Source: Saccharicrinis sp963677245
GTDB taxonomy: Bacteria > Bacteroidota > Bacteroidia > Bacteroidales > Marinilabiliaceae
Length of the DNA: 64,000 bases
Assembly: GCA_963677245.1 (NCBI GenBank)
Contig: OY781921.1
Span: 4,464,001 to 4,528,000, forward strand
Reading direction: 5' to 3'
A program made the position numbers and the translations under genes. The notes under the pieces are model-generated. The model was not told where the DNA came from. It made no database searches and saw only the letters and a program-made list of their open reading frames with translations. Shown one piece after another: positions 54,393 through 63,982 of the stretch (its first letter is position 1; every line of letters starts with the position of its first letter).

Positions 54393-54853
54393 TATTCAAT
54401 TGGTAATTGTCGTTTAAAAGTTTCTTCTAAAGAAATAATTGTTTCTGTAGAAGATATACCGGTAATAGATTGTAGGCGATCGTGCAACATTCGTTTTAAG
54501 TCTTCGTTGTTACGAGCGTAAATTTTGATAAAAATAGCATACTGTCCGGTAGTGTAGTGACATTCAGTAACCTGAGGTATCTCTTTTAGCATTTCTACCA
54601 CCTTGTCAAAAAGACTGGCTTTCTTTAAAAAGATGCCCATAAAAGCACATGTTTCGTAACCAATTTTAGCAGGACTAATTACGAATTCAGATCCTTTGAT
54701 TACACCTATGTTCATTAAACGCTGTATTCTTTGGTGAATAGCAGCACCAGATACCTTACATTCTCTGGCTACCTCTAAAAAAGGTATACGTGCATTTTTT
54801 GTTATAAGAGATAATATCTTTTTATCTAAACTATCAATTTGTAGATTGTCCAT
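54392..54853 (-). CDS. Lrp/AsnC family transcriptional regulator
   Basis: 153-residue DNA-binding regulator. The N-terminal helix-turn-helix reads DSLDKKILSLITKNARIPFLEVA and continues VSGAAIHQRIQRLMNIGVI. The C-terminal RAM ligand-binding domain includes TAKIGY-type CAFMGIFLKK and VTECHYTTGQYAIFIKI. This is the normal length for the family, which usually senses amino acids. Its target is not evident from its neighbours. Confidence 0.92.
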   Translation of the reverse strand: MDNLQIDSLDKKILSLITKNARIPFLEVARECKVSGAAIHQRIQRLMNIGVIKGSEFVISPAKIGYETCAFMGIFLKKASLFDKVVEMLKEIPQVTECHYTTGQYAIFIKIYARNNEDLKRMLHDRLQSITGISSTETIISLEETFKRQLPIE

Positions 54854-55060
54854 TTTGTATTGTTAGCTTATAAATTGTAATAAAACTAAAGGATTTACTA
54901 ATGATTTGTTGCAAAATTAACAAAAATGCCCTGATGTTTCAACAATATTTGTCATGTTATTAAACAAATATTCATTTGAACTTATGATTTGAAATGACGA
55001 ATTGTAAAAGTTCTAAATGTTGATATTCAGTGGTTTTTTAGTTGTTTTAGAATGGGTTAT

Positions 55061-56347
55061 TTAATAAATACTTGGATTTGAGGTGGTTTCGGTTGGAAAT
55101 TGAAAAACCTTTAAATTGAATTCCGGGAGTACAGCCAATATATGATCAAAAATATCAGCCTGAATAGCTTCGTAATTGGCCCACTCCTGATCGTTGCTGA
55201 ATACATAAATTTCAATTGGAAGTCCTTTTTCAGTAGGTTGTAAATGTCTCACTAAAAAAGTCATGTTATTGTGAATTTTTGGGTGGTGACTTAAATAGCT
55301 TTCAAGGTATTTTCTAAAAACACCGAGATTGGTCAAGCGTCTGCCATTAATGTTGGAAGATTCGTCTATATCAAATTGTTCGTTGTATTGAGAGAGTTCC
55401 TCTTCCTTGCTTTGAATGTAATCCTGTAAAAACTTAACCTTTTTAAACTTTGAAATCATCTGATCATCACAAAATTTAACCGATGTCATATCAATATTTA
55501 CCGATCTTTTAATTCTTCTACCTCCAGATTCTTCCATTCCTTTCCAGTTGTGAAAGCTTTCACTTACCAAGGCATAGGTTGGAACGGTAGTAATGGTCTT
55601 GTCCCAGTTTTGAATTTTAACGGTATTCAGTGTAATTTCCAATACAGTACCATCTGTTTTATGAGAAGGCATGGCCACCCAATCGCCCGGCTTTACCATA
55701 TTATTTGCCGAGAGCTGAATACTTGCTACAAATCCAAGGATGGTATCTTTAAACACTAAAATAAGAACTGCGGCAATAGCTCCCAATCCTGTAAATACGG
55801 CTGTTAGTTTAATATCGAACAGAATGGATATAATAATTAAAACACCAACTATTGTAAATATCAATTGTAATCCTTGTACATAACCTTTAATGGGTTTCTC
55901 TTTACTATATGGTTGCAAGTCGTATACATCCATTATAGCTTTAAAGAAGGAATCAACCAGGAAAAGAATAATTAAAATAAAGTACACTGCCACAAGATTG
56001 TGCATCACCTCATTAATTTCTTTAAACTCTTTGAAAATAAAATCTAGGGAAGAGTAAATGATAATGGCCGGAACAAGAAGTGCAGCTCTCTTAATAAGTT
56101 TTCTCTTCACAAAAAAGTCATCATACTTAGATTTTGTTTTATGCATAAAACGTTCAACTGTTTTTACCAGGTACCTTTTAGCAAAATAGTGTGCGACTTT
56201 AGCCAAAATGATAACAATAATTGAATAAACAGCAACTTCAATATAATCGATTATTTTTTCGCTTAAACCTGTTTTTTGAAGTAGTTGCTCTAAAGAAGAG
56301 CTGATATTTTCTGTTTGGAGTTGTGTTTTGTTAATGATATCTGACAT
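55061..56347 (-). CDS. MscS-family mechanosensitive ion channel
   Basis: 428-residue membrane protein. Several transmembrane helices lie between about 30 and 210; the pore-lining and beta domain follow with AVLILVFKDTILGFVASIQLSANNMVKPGDWVAMP and VLEITLNTVKIQNWDKTITTVPTYALVSESFHNW, which is the MscS signature. The large cytoplasmic C-terminal domain continues to the end. Its length is closer to YbdG than to small MscS. It probably releases solutes during osmotic downshift. Confidence 0.88.
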   Translation of the reverse strand: MSDIINKTQLQTENISSSLEQLLQKTGLSEKIIDYIEVAVYSIIVIILAKVAHYFAKRYLVKTVERFMHKTKSKYDDFFVKRKLIKRAALLVPAIIIYSSLDFIFKEFKEINEVMHNLVAVYFILIILFLVDSFFKAIMDVYDLQPYSKEKPIKGYVQGLQLIFTIVGVLIIISILFDIKLTAVFTGLGAIAAVLILVFKDTILGFVASIQLSANNMVKPGDWVAMPSHKTDGTVLEITLNTVKIQNWDKTITTVPTYALVSESFHNWKGMEESGGRRIKRSVNIDMTSVKFCDDQMISKFKKVKFLQDYIQSKEEELSQYNEQFDIDESSNINGRRLTNLGVFRKYLESYLSHHPKIHNNMTFLVRHLQPTEKGLPIEIYVFSNDQEWANYEAIQADIFDHILAVLPEFNLKVFQFPTETTSNPSIY

Positions 56348-56416
56348 TAGATAGTTTTTTAAGCATCTATAATTTGTACATTGTAAACTTTTACAAAGGT
56401 ATAATTTATTGATATT

Positions 56417-57691
56417 ATGAAGAAGTTTTGGATAACAGTACTATTGTTAATTCCTGTTTTAGCATATAGTCAGTTTGAAGATTATTTTACAAAAGGAAGT
56501 TTAAGAGTGGATTTTGTGTTGACTGGAAATGATAAAAATACAACAGCTTCCCTTTTTGAATTAAAGAAAGAACCTTTTTTTGGAGGAAACCTAAAAAAAA
56601 CGATTGATGAGTTTGATTATGGAGAGTTTCGTTTTTCAGTTAAAGATGCTGAAAGTAATCAGCTGATTTATACAAGAGGATTCTGTTCTTTATATGAAGA
56701 ATGGCAAACGACCGAAGAGGCGCCATTGGTTCAGAAAAGTTTTTATCAGACTATCACTTTTCCTTTTCCTAAGAAAGATGTGTTTTTAACAATAGAGCGT
56801 AGAAGCAGAGATGGTCAGTTTTATGAGATCATGTACCAAAAGATAAATCCGGGTGATTTTAGTGTCAATCAATCTCACTTAACAAATGTTGAAACACATA
56901 AAATTGTGGATAATGGAAGCAAGGATGAATGTGTGGATATCGTTTTTATAAGTGAAGGGTATACGGCAGCTCAAATGGATAAATTCCATACGGATGTTCA
57001 ACGTATGTATGATTACCTGATTACACAAGCACCTTTTGATAAATTAAAATCTAAGTTTAATTTTTGGGCAGTAGATGCTGTTTCTCAAGATGAAGGGGTA
57101 ACTGATCCCAGAAAAAATATTTGGAAGAATACGGTTTTAAAATCGAGTTTTAATACGCTAAATTCAGACAGATATTTGGAAACGGTGCATACCTTTTTAG
57201 TGAGAGATTATGCAGCATTGGTGCCTTACGATCAAATTTATATTCTGGCCAATACCGAGAAATATGGAGGAGGCGGTATTTACAATCATTTTTCACTCAC
57301 TTCAATTGATAATCCACGCTCATTAACCGTTTTTATTCATGAATTTGGACATGCTTTTGTTGGATTGGGAGATGAATATTTTGGACCGGACGAGATTTAC
57401 AATGATTATATAAATCAAGATATTGAACCTTGGCAGGCTAACTTAACTACTTTAAAATATTTTTCTTCGAAGTGGAAGGATTTATTGGATAAAGACACAC
57501 CAGTTCCAACGCCATCAGCTGAACAGTATTTTAATGTAACAGGCGTTTTTGAAGGTGGAGGTTATGTATCAAAAGGAGTTTATCGACCAGCTTTTGATTG
57601 CAGAATGAAGACAAATGAGGCAGATGGATTTTGTGAGGTTTGCCAACGGGCAATTGAAAAAATGGTGCTATTTTTAACCACTGACCAATAA
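56417..57691 (+). CDS. M64 family (IgA peptidase-like) metallopeptidase
   Basis: 424-residue exported protein with a signal peptide (VLLLIPVLAYSQ). The N-terminal beta domain (about 25-170) is followed by a peptidase M64 domain. The zinc-binding motif is at about 307-311 (FIHEFGHAFVGLGDEYF), with the further Glu/Asp in the same stretch. The region DIVFISEGYTAAQMDKF is typical of the family. Members include the Clostridium IgA-cleaving metallopeptidase, but most Bacteroidota copies have no known substrate. An in-frame ending Cys cluster (DGFCEVCQRAIEKM) is conserved in M64. Confidence 0.85.
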   Translation: MKKFWITVLLLIPVLAYSQFEDYFTKGSLRVDFVLTGNDKNTTASLFELKKEPFFGGNLKKTIDEFDYGEFRFSVKDAESNQLIYTRGFCSLYEEWQTTEEAPLVQKSFYQTITFPFPKKDVFLTIERRSRDGQFYEIMYQKINPGDFSVNQSHLTNVETHKIVDNGSKDECVDIVFISEGYTAAQMDKFHTDVQRMYDYLITQAPFDKLKSKFNFWAVDAVSQDEGVTDPRKNIWKNTVLKSSFNTLNSDRYLETVHTFLVRDYAALVPYDQIYILANTEKYGGGGIYNHFSLTSIDNPRSLTVFIHEFGHAFVGLGDEYFGPDEIYNDYINQDIEPWQANLTTLKYFSSKWKDLLDKDTPVPTPSAEQYFNVTGVFEGGGYVSKGVYRPAFDCRMKTNEADGFCEVCQRAIEKMVLFLTTDQ

Positions 57692-57713
57692 TTTAAATTT
57701 AACTAAAAGCAAT

Positions 57714-58712
57714 ATGCAACACCAGGCATCTGAAAAACGATACGAGAAAATGCTTTACCAACGATGTGGAAGAAGTGGTATAAAATTACCGGCAATTTCA
57801 TTAGGCTTATGGCATAATTTCGGTTCAGTTGATGTTTATGAAAACGGGAAAGCCATTATTTTTGAGGCCTTCGATAAAGGAATAACCCATTTTGATTTGG
57901 CTAATAATTACGGTCCGGAACCGGGTAGTGCCGAAGAAAATTTTGGTTCTGTTTTTAATAAACACTTAAAAGCTTATCGCGATGAATTGCTGATTTCGAC
58001 GAAGGCAGGATATTATATGTGGCCCGGACCATATGGCGAATGGGGTTCCAGAAAGAACCTGTTAGCCAGTTTAGATCAGAGCTTAAAAAGATTGAATGTT
58101 GACTATGTAGATATTTTTTATTCACACCGATTTGATCCAGAAACACCTTTGGAAGAAACGATGATGGCTTTGGATCATGCAGTTCGATCAGGAAAAGCAC
58201 TATACGCTGGAATTTCTAACTATCCGCCGGATAAAACGCGAGAAGCGGAATCTATATTGCGCGAATTAGGAACGCCGTGCTTAATTCATCAAGCACGTTA
58301 TAGTATGTTTCAGCGTTGGGTAGAGGATGAACTATTGGATGTTTTGGAAAAGAGAGGTGTGGGTTTAATTGCTTTTTCTCCTTTAGCACAAGGCTTACTA
58401 ACCAATAAATATATTAATGGAGTGCCTGATGGTTCGCGTATGACAAGAAACCATTTTCTAAAAGAAGAGCATTTAACACCTCATAAACTTGATGCCATCA
58501 AACAGTTGAATCAACTGGCTATGGATAGAGGACAGTCCTTGGCACAAATGGCCATAGCGTGGTTGTTAAAAGATGCAAGAGTAACTTCTGTTTTGGTTGG
58601 TGCCAGCTCAGTAAAGCAATTAAATGATAGTCTTAAGAGTTTGAAAAACCTGGATTTTGATCAGGAAGAACTATTAAAAATTAAAGAGATTATAAAGGAT
58701 ATTAATGCTTAG
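57714..58712 (+). CDS. Aldo/keto reductase, YghZ-like
   Basis: 332-residue NADPH-dependent oxidoreductase related to L-glyceraldehyde-3-phosphate reductase YghZ. MLYQRCGRSGIKLPAISLGLWHNFG opens the barrel. The catalytic tyrosine is in HFDLANNYGPEPGSAEENFG, the lysine in LISTKAGYYMWPGPYG and the histidine in DIFYSHRFDPETPLEET. SVLVGASSVKQLNDSL is the C-terminal cofactor-binding motif. It follows the M64 gene by 22 bp and may share its transcript. The N-terminal dozen residues before the second Met are possibly not translated. Confidence 0.85.
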   Translation: MQHQASEKRYEKMLYQRCGRSGIKLPAISLGLWHNFGSVDVYENGKAIIFEAFDKGITHFDLANNYGPEPGSAEENFGSVFNKHLKAYRDELLISTKAGYYMWPGPYGEWGSRKNLLASLDQSLKRLNVDYVDIFYSHRFDPETPLEETMMALDHAVRSGKALYAGISNYPPDKTREAESILRELGTPCLIHQARYSMFQRWVEDELLDVLEKRGVGLIAFSPLAQGLLTNKYINGVPDGSRMTRNHFLKEEHLTPHKLDAIKQLNQLAMDRGQSLAQMAIAWLLKDARVTSVLVGASSVKQLNDSLKSLKNLDFDQEELLKIKEIIKDINA

Positions 58713-58747
58713 AGGATGATTTAAATATCTCAGAATAAAGAAAAATG

Positions 58748-58783
58748 AAACCCGAATTGTTATTTGCAATTCGGGTTTTATTT
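58748..58783 (+). terminator. Terminator after the YghZ-like gene
   Basis: A 12-bp perfect stem (58748-58759 with 58767-58778, aaacccgaattg/caattcgggttt) is followed by a T-rich run. It sits between convergent genes and can serve both. Confidence 0.85.
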
Positions 58784-61348
58784 TTAGTTAAAATATTTTC
58801 TTTTTACCTGATTTCTTCTTGCCACCAAATCCGAAGCTTGAAGAACCTTGTTTTTTAAATCAAGCGGAAACTGAGGGTGATCTTTAAAAAAGTAATCAAT
58901 GATTTTTAAAGATTCATTTGAACTATATCCTCTTAACGTGTTGTTTAACCATCCGGCAGGAAAGAATATATCACCAGTTTCTTTTATTTCTTCGGTTAAT
59001 GATAGCGCAGGCTCCAGATACTTTAATTCACTTTCGTTATGATAAGGGTGATGCAAGAATGCGATGGCGTTTAACACCCAGTTTTCCTTTTGTCGGAATT
59101 CTTTTTGTTGAAGTTGGTTGAAAAAATTATTACGAATCTCTTCATCATTAGAAAATACAGGACTGATAAAATCCATTTCTTTATTCAGGTTCTCATCTTT
59201 AATTTGTTGAGCTATATTTTGCAGATACTCATTGTTAATCTCTTTATCTTTTAATGCTAATTGGTATGCTGCCCTGCATATTTCTCTATCAGAAAGATCT
59301 ATTTTTTCAACTGCTCCTTTTTTGATAATTTTTTTAAGCTCTTTTAATGCAGAAGGACTTATAACGATATTAGACCAGGTTTCGAACAGAAGTTTTTTCG
59401 AACCGGAAATATTGGTATTGCTCATTTTTTTCCGGATTGTATTTTCAAGAGAAGATGCTATTTTTTCCCTTTCTGCAGAAGGAATCATTTCCCAATAGAT
59501 CGTTTTTAATTGACGACATTCTAAGGTTAGCAGTTGTTGATTTTCCTCGGATTGAATAAAGTTTTGCAAGGCCTTAATGTACTTGATCGGATGAATATTG
59601 CCATGTAAAAGATTTTCATAAAGCTGCACTAATACACCACCTTTCATTAAATCAGATTCAAAATTTTGTAGGTTTTCTAGAGTATATTCAATTGCATTCT
59701 GATTCATTAAAAATAAACCATAACCATTTTCATCAATTCCGGGAATGATAATATTCGGAGAAACAATTGAGCTGTCTAAAACTGTTTTTGCTGACAATAT
59801 TTCCAACTCTTCTTTTTGCAAGATAGAGTCATTTAAATAAGCAAAAGAGATTCTTTGAGCCCAAACCTTGCTACTATCGCTATGCTCCGGTTGTTGTATG
59901 GCAAAACATTGATCGTTTTCTTCAGTAAATTGTATAATTGGTCTACCAGCTGCATACACCCATGTGTTACTCCAAAGTTGTAAATCATATTCAGAATGAT
60001 TATTCAATATCTCCATCAATTGTTTCCAGGTGGCATTACTGTAGCTGTATTGTTTTAAATATTCTGATAACCCTTTTTGTAATATTTCTTTGCCGGCAAG
60101 GTTTTCCAATTGTTTCATCATAATAGGAGCCTTGTGGTAAATAATACTACCATACATAGAACCTGCATCCTTTAAGTTTTCCAAATCTTGTTGAATAGGA
60201 TTGGCGCCAATGGTGCGGTCAACAGCATAAGAGCTTGGAAAATGAGCTCTTAAAAAGGTCAGTTGATGATTTAAATTGGGAAATTGTTGTTCAACGATTT
60301 TATCAGCCATGAAATTAGCAAACACTTCTTTTTGCCATACGCCACTAAACCATTTCATGGTAACTAAATCTCCAAACCATAAGTGAGCTGTTTCGTGTGC
60401 GAGCAATTGCGCTCTTCTTAAAAGTTGTTGTTGAGTTGGATTTTCGCTTAAAAACAATAACTCCGATCGGTAATAAATAGCGCCAGGATGTTCCATTCCT
60501 GCAAATTGAAACGAAGGAATACACACCAAATTGTAATTTTCAAAAGGAATAGGAATTTGCGTATAATCCTCAAGCCAATCAATAGCATGAAACACTTGCT
60601 TAAAAATAGCCTTAAGGTTGCTCTCCACTTTACCCGGATCGTTTTCCATATGGTATAAGGTTATTTTTCGGTTATTTTGTTCCATTGTCACTTCCTGAAA
60701 ATCGCCCACAGCAAAGGCCCATAAATAGGTACTAATAGGTTTTGTGGTCGTGAAGCCTATTCTTTTTCGATTATTCGGTAAATCTTCATAAAAATCCTGC
60801 TGTCCATTGGTAATAGCCGTTAGTTGTTTGGGCATTTCAATTTCGTAAGTTACCGAAGCTTTCATATCAGGTTGATCGATACACGGAATAGCTGTTCTTG
60901 CTTTGGCTGGGACAAACAAAGAATAAAAGTAATTTTCGTTACGGTTTAAGGCATCATCACCTAAAGTAAAACTTATTTCTAACTGGTTTTTTCCTTCTGT
61001 TAAAAAACGATGCGGAATAATCAAGTGTTCGTTCTCTATAGTGAAGAATGCTTTTTGATCGTTAGCTATTACAGATTTTACCTGTTCCGGTTTTGCTTTA
61101 AAATCTAATACAAGGTCGGATGCGGGATTGGCTTTATTTAAGGTGATAACCGAAGTGCCCTTAATTTCAGCTTGCATATCGTCAGGAACGACCAGGGTTA
61201 ATTTGTAATCTACATCTGATAAATCTTGGAATCTTTCCTGAGCCAGACTTAAAGAAACACCAGGTTGATATATTTTATTTTCGGCTTGCTTTTTACATGC
61301 TGTAACAATGCTTAAAATGACTATCAATAAGGCTATATTTCGATACAT
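58784..61348 (-). CDS. M1 family aminopeptidase lipoprotein
   Basis: 854 residues from the Met at 61348; longer in-frame starts upstream would bury the lipoprotein signal (IALLIVILSIVTAC). The M1 gluzincin motifs are present: an exopeptidase GxMEN-like segment (FQFAGMEHPGAIYYR), the zinc motif HETAH (about 316-320) and the third ligand Glu in WQKEVFANFMADK. The C-terminal ~350 residues form the usual helical ERAP-like domain. It cleaves N-terminal residues from peptides, probably in the periplasm. It faces the YghZ-like gene convergently. Confidence 0.9.
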   Translation of the reverse strand: MYRNIALLIVILSIVTACKKQAENKIYQPGVSLSLAQERFQDLSDVDYKLTLVVPDDMQAEIKGTSVITLNKANPASDLVLDFKAKPEQVKSVIANDQKAFFTIENEHLIIPHRFLTEGKNQLEISFTLGDDALNRNENYFYSLFVPAKARTAIPCIDQPDMKASVTYEIEMPKQLTAITNGQQDFYEDLPNNRKRIGFTTTKPISTYLWAFAVGDFQEVTMEQNNRKITLYHMENDPGKVESNLKAIFKQVFHAIDWLEDYTQIPIPFENYNLVCIPSFQFAGMEHPGAIYYRSELLFLSENPTQQQLLRRAQLLAHETAHLWFGDLVTMKWFSGVWQKEVFANFMADKIVEQQFPNLNHQLTFLRAHFPSSYAVDRTIGANPIQQDLENLKDAGSMYGSIIYHKAPIMMKQLENLAGKEILQKGLSEYLKQYSYSNATWKQLMEILNNHSEYDLQLWSNTWVYAAGRPIIQFTEENDQCFAIQQPEHSDSSKVWAQRISFAYLNDSILQKEELEILSAKTVLDSSIVSPNIIIPGIDENGYGLFLMNQNAIEYTLENLQNFESDLMKGGVLVQLYENLLHGNIHPIKYIKALQNFIQSEENQQLLTLECRQLKTIYWEMIPSAEREKIASSLENTIRKKMSNTNISGSKKLLFETWSNIVISPSALKELKKIIKKGAVEKIDLSDREICRAAYQLALKDKEINNEYLQNIAQQIKDENLNKEMDFISPVFSNDEEIRNNFFNQLQQKEFRQKENWVLNAIAFLHHPYHNESELKYLEPALSLTEEIKETGDIFFPAGWLNNTLRGYSSNESLKIIDYFFKDHPQFPLDLKNKVLQASDLVARRNQVKRKYFN

Positions 61349-61502
61349 AGTGGAATGTTTTTTGTTGATGAAGGTAAATATAAGCATTTCCGCTATCATC
61401 AAAACTTAAGGTTTTTCAATTTAATTTTTCATAATAGTGGAGTAGAGTCGAATGAATATTTTTTACTTTTAGGAAATGCAGTTCAGTTTTAATGGATTTT
61501 AA

Positions 61503-61730
61503 ATGACACAAAGCAGAATCATAGAAATTTACTCAGGTACATTATGGGAAGCTGAAATGGTAAAGAGTTTACTGGAATCTGCAGGAATAAACTCATTTCT
61601 TAAAAATAGTGTCTTAAATTCTTATGCATTGGATCCGATAAAATCCGAAGGTGTGCAGGTTATGATTGTGGAGTCGGACTTAACTTCAGCAGTAGCTATA
61701 GTTGAACAATTTAAACAAAACAGAAATTAA
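61503..61730 (+). CDS. DUF2007 small protein
   Basis: 75-residue protein matching DUF2007 (putative signal-transducing protein): IIEIYSGTLWEAEMVKSLLESAGI, then SEGVQVMIVESDLTSAVAIVEQF. The fold is ferredoxin-like and PII-related in some members. The function is unknown. It lies 29 bp upstream of the next gene on the same strand and may be cotranscribed. Confidence 0.8.
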   Translation: MTQSRIIEIYSGTLWEAEMVKSLLESAGINSFLKNSVLNSYALDPIKSEGVQVMIVESDLTSAVAIVEQFKQNRN

Positions 61731-61759
61731 AAATAAACTTCCACAACCAAGTCATTTCT

Positions 61760-62875
61760 ATGAAACAAACATTACTTCTACTTTTTCTACTCATAGCATC
61801 TTATGCATATTCTCAGCAAATAGAGGGAGTTATTTTGGATGCAAAAACAAATCAACCAGTTCCATTTGCTACTATTTATTTGAATGGGACTACTTATGGA
61901 ACAATTAGCGATTCTATTGGGCATTTTTCATTGAATTATAAAGAATTTAGAGGAGAAGTTGTTTTTAACCATGTAAGTTATGAGTCGGTTGTAAAAAATA
62001 TTAATCAGCTTAAGCTTGATGAGATACTTATTTATTTGCAGCCTAAAACTGTTGAAATTTCATCGGTATCAGTAGAAACAAAAGGGTTACGACAAAAAAA
62101 TCTGGATTATTTTAAATCTATCTTTCTGGGAAGCGATCAATGGGGCAATAAAGCAAGTATCTTGAATGATAGTGTATTGTTTTTTAATATAGAATATCGA
62201 GATGTCGTTTATGAGGATGATACTACAAAGGTGAAATCTCATTTTGAAGTGAAAGCGGATGTTCCTTTGCAAATTTCTTTGCCCGCACTTGGATATATTT
62301 TGGAATATGATCTGGTGAGATTTACAGAGAATTATGATTCGGTATTGAATTCAAATGTGATAAAAAATTATGGGCATTTCTTTTTTAGGGAAGTAGATAT
62401 CAAATCTAAACGACAAAAAATAAGAATTCATAAAAAACGCTTGAAAGCCTATTATAACTCAACTATGCATTTTATGCGATCTGTATATCAGAATCAACTG
62501 AATGAAAATGGTTATCTGGTTTATAAAAGACAAGAGCCTAATGATACTATTAAAATAAGAAAATTAGAGCGAGTGGGTTTAAAGCCAGATTCAATTAGTA
62601 CGTATAATTCGAATATGGACAAAACCATTAGTGGTTTGAGAGGCAGTAAGTTTTTTATAGAGTATTATGAATATGGAAATAAACCAGTTTTCGTTGATAA
62701 ACCAAACAAGAATTTGTACAAGGTACATTACTCTAAATTATTTATTATCGCAGATACCTGTGAACTCCGAAAAGATGGAACGATGGCCGGTGGAGAGTAT
62801 GTTTTTAAAGGAGATATAATTGCCAAGAGAATAGGAGCTGCTTTGCCTTCTAATTTTAATCCGGATGAAAATTAA
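61760..62875 (+). CDS. CarboxypepD_reg-like domain protein
   Basis: 371-residue exported protein with a signal peptide (LLLLFLLIASYAYSQ). The domain at about 20-105 is a carboxypeptidase-regulatory-like Ig fold (QIEGVILDAKTNQPVPFATI, then SDSIGHFSLNY), typical of Bacteroidota TonB-related or surface proteins. No TonB-box, plug or beta-barrel follows: the remaining ~260 residues are an uncharacterised basic region (KSKRQKIRIHKKRLK). It is a widely distributed hypothetical type. The function is unknown. Confidence 0.7.
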   Translation: MKQTLLLLFLLIASYAYSQQIEGVILDAKTNQPVPFATIYLNGTTYGTISDSIGHFSLNYKEFRGEVVFNHVSYESVVKNINQLKLDEILIYLQPKTVEISSVSVETKGLRQKNLDYFKSIFLGSDQWGNKASILNDSVLFFNIEYRDVVYEDDTTKVKSHFEVKADVPLQISLPALGYILEYDLVRFTENYDSVLNSNVIKNYGHFFFREVDIKSKRQKIRIHKKRLKAYYNSTMHFMRSVYQNQLNENGYLVYKRQEPNDTIKIRKLERVGLKPDSISTYNSNMDKTISGLRGSKFFIEYYEYGNKPVFVDKPNKNLYKVHYSKLFIIADTCELRKDGTMAGGEYVFKGDIIAKRIGAALPSNFNPDEN

Positions 62876-62997
62876 TTAAATGTAAAGGTTATATATCTAT
62901 AAAAAAGAGTAGTTGGTCGATTGTAGTTGGGTGAGTTTTGGTTTCCATATAATATTGCACAAAAATAAATATTAATGAAATGAAAACTCTTGTGACT

Positions 62998-63918
62998 ATG
63001 AAAAAATGGATAATCGCTCCTCTGTTTTTTTTGTTTATGGTAGCTTGTTCGCAAGACAGTTATCAGTCAATTCCCTGGCAAAGTAAGCTCGTGGAAGTAG
63101 ATGGTGTGGCTAATGAATGGAATATACCTTTAAAGCATTATGATAAAAATTTAAAATTGAATTACCAGTTCAGTAATGATGGGGAATATCTTTATTTCGC
63201 TGCCCGTACTACTGAAATGCAATTGATTCATCATATTATGCGTGGTGGATTAACCATAGAAATGGATACGATGCCTAAAAGCAAAAATTATCCATATAGC
63301 CTTACATTTCCTTTTATGCCTGCTCACCCAAAAATGGGGCCAATGCAAGGTGAACCTATGAGGGAAAATAATCCGACAATGGAGGCAGATACTCAGGAAC
63401 CTTCCTATAGTGAACCGCAATATTTTAACCCAAATCAACAACAGATGATGAGCCCAATGCTTAGTCAGTTTCAAATAAAAGGTTTTGGTGGAATAGCAAA
63501 GGATTCAGCATTAGTTGTTCCAATGGATCAGGCTGGAGGTATTAGAGCGCATTGTACTCCTTCTGAGGATGGAATTTTATTTTATGAAGTAGCGATTCCT
63601 TTAAATTCTATTTTTTCAGAAAAGTCGGCAATACTTGATACAACAAAAATATACAGTTGCAGTATTTCCTTGGCGATGAATATGAATGAGCATAAACCAA
63701 TGCCTCAAAACGGAAATATGGGAGATATGCCTCAACCTCCGGGAGGAGGAATGGGTAATCCAGGAGGAGGTATGGGAGGTCCACCTCCGGGAGGTGGAAT
63801 GGGCAGTGGCCCTGGAGGAAATGGAGGATTTCATGATGGCAGAGATATGCAGCCTCAGCAAACTGACTTAAGTAAGCATAAAATAGAACATAGTTTTAAA
63901 CTTTCATATCAACTCTGA
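62998..63918 (+). CDS. CBM9-like lipoprotein with glycine-rich C-terminus
   Basis: 306 residues from Met at 62998 (or 312 from 62980). The lipobox ends FMVAC. Residues of about 30-220 resemble a family 9 carbohydrate-binding-like beta sandwich (VEVDGVANEWNIPLKHYD, LNYQFSNDGEYLYFAAR), a fold also seen in non-carbohydrate proteins. The C-terminal ~90 residues are rich in Gly, Pro and Met (repeats of GGGMG and PPGGG). They are probably disordered or metal-binding. The ligand is unknown. The gene ends 22 bp before a terminator. Confidence 0.65.
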   Translation: MKKWIIAPLFFLFMVACSQDSYQSIPWQSKLVEVDGVANEWNIPLKHYDKNLKLNYQFSNDGEYLYFAARTTEMQLIHHIMRGGLTIEMDTMPKSKNYPYSLTFPFMPAHPKMGPMQGEPMRENNPTMEADTQEPSYSEPQYFNPNQQQMMSPMLSQFQIKGFGGIAKDSALVVPMDQAGGIRAHCTPSEDGILFYEVAIPLNSIFSEKSAILDTTKIYSCSISLAMNMNEHKPMPQNGNMGDMPQPPGGGMGNPGGGMGGPPPGGGMGSGPGGNGGFHDGRDMQPQQTDLSKHKIEHSFKLSYQL

Positions 63919-63940
63919 TTATAAGTTGTTTTCCATTAAG

Positions 63941-63982
63941 AAGGCTGTTTATTACAAAAGTGTAACAAACAGCCTTTTTTAT
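63941..63982 (+). terminator. Terminator after the CBM9-like gene
   Basis: aaggctgttt (63941-63950) pairs perfectly with aaacagcctt (63967-63976), followed by a T-run. Confidence 0.8.
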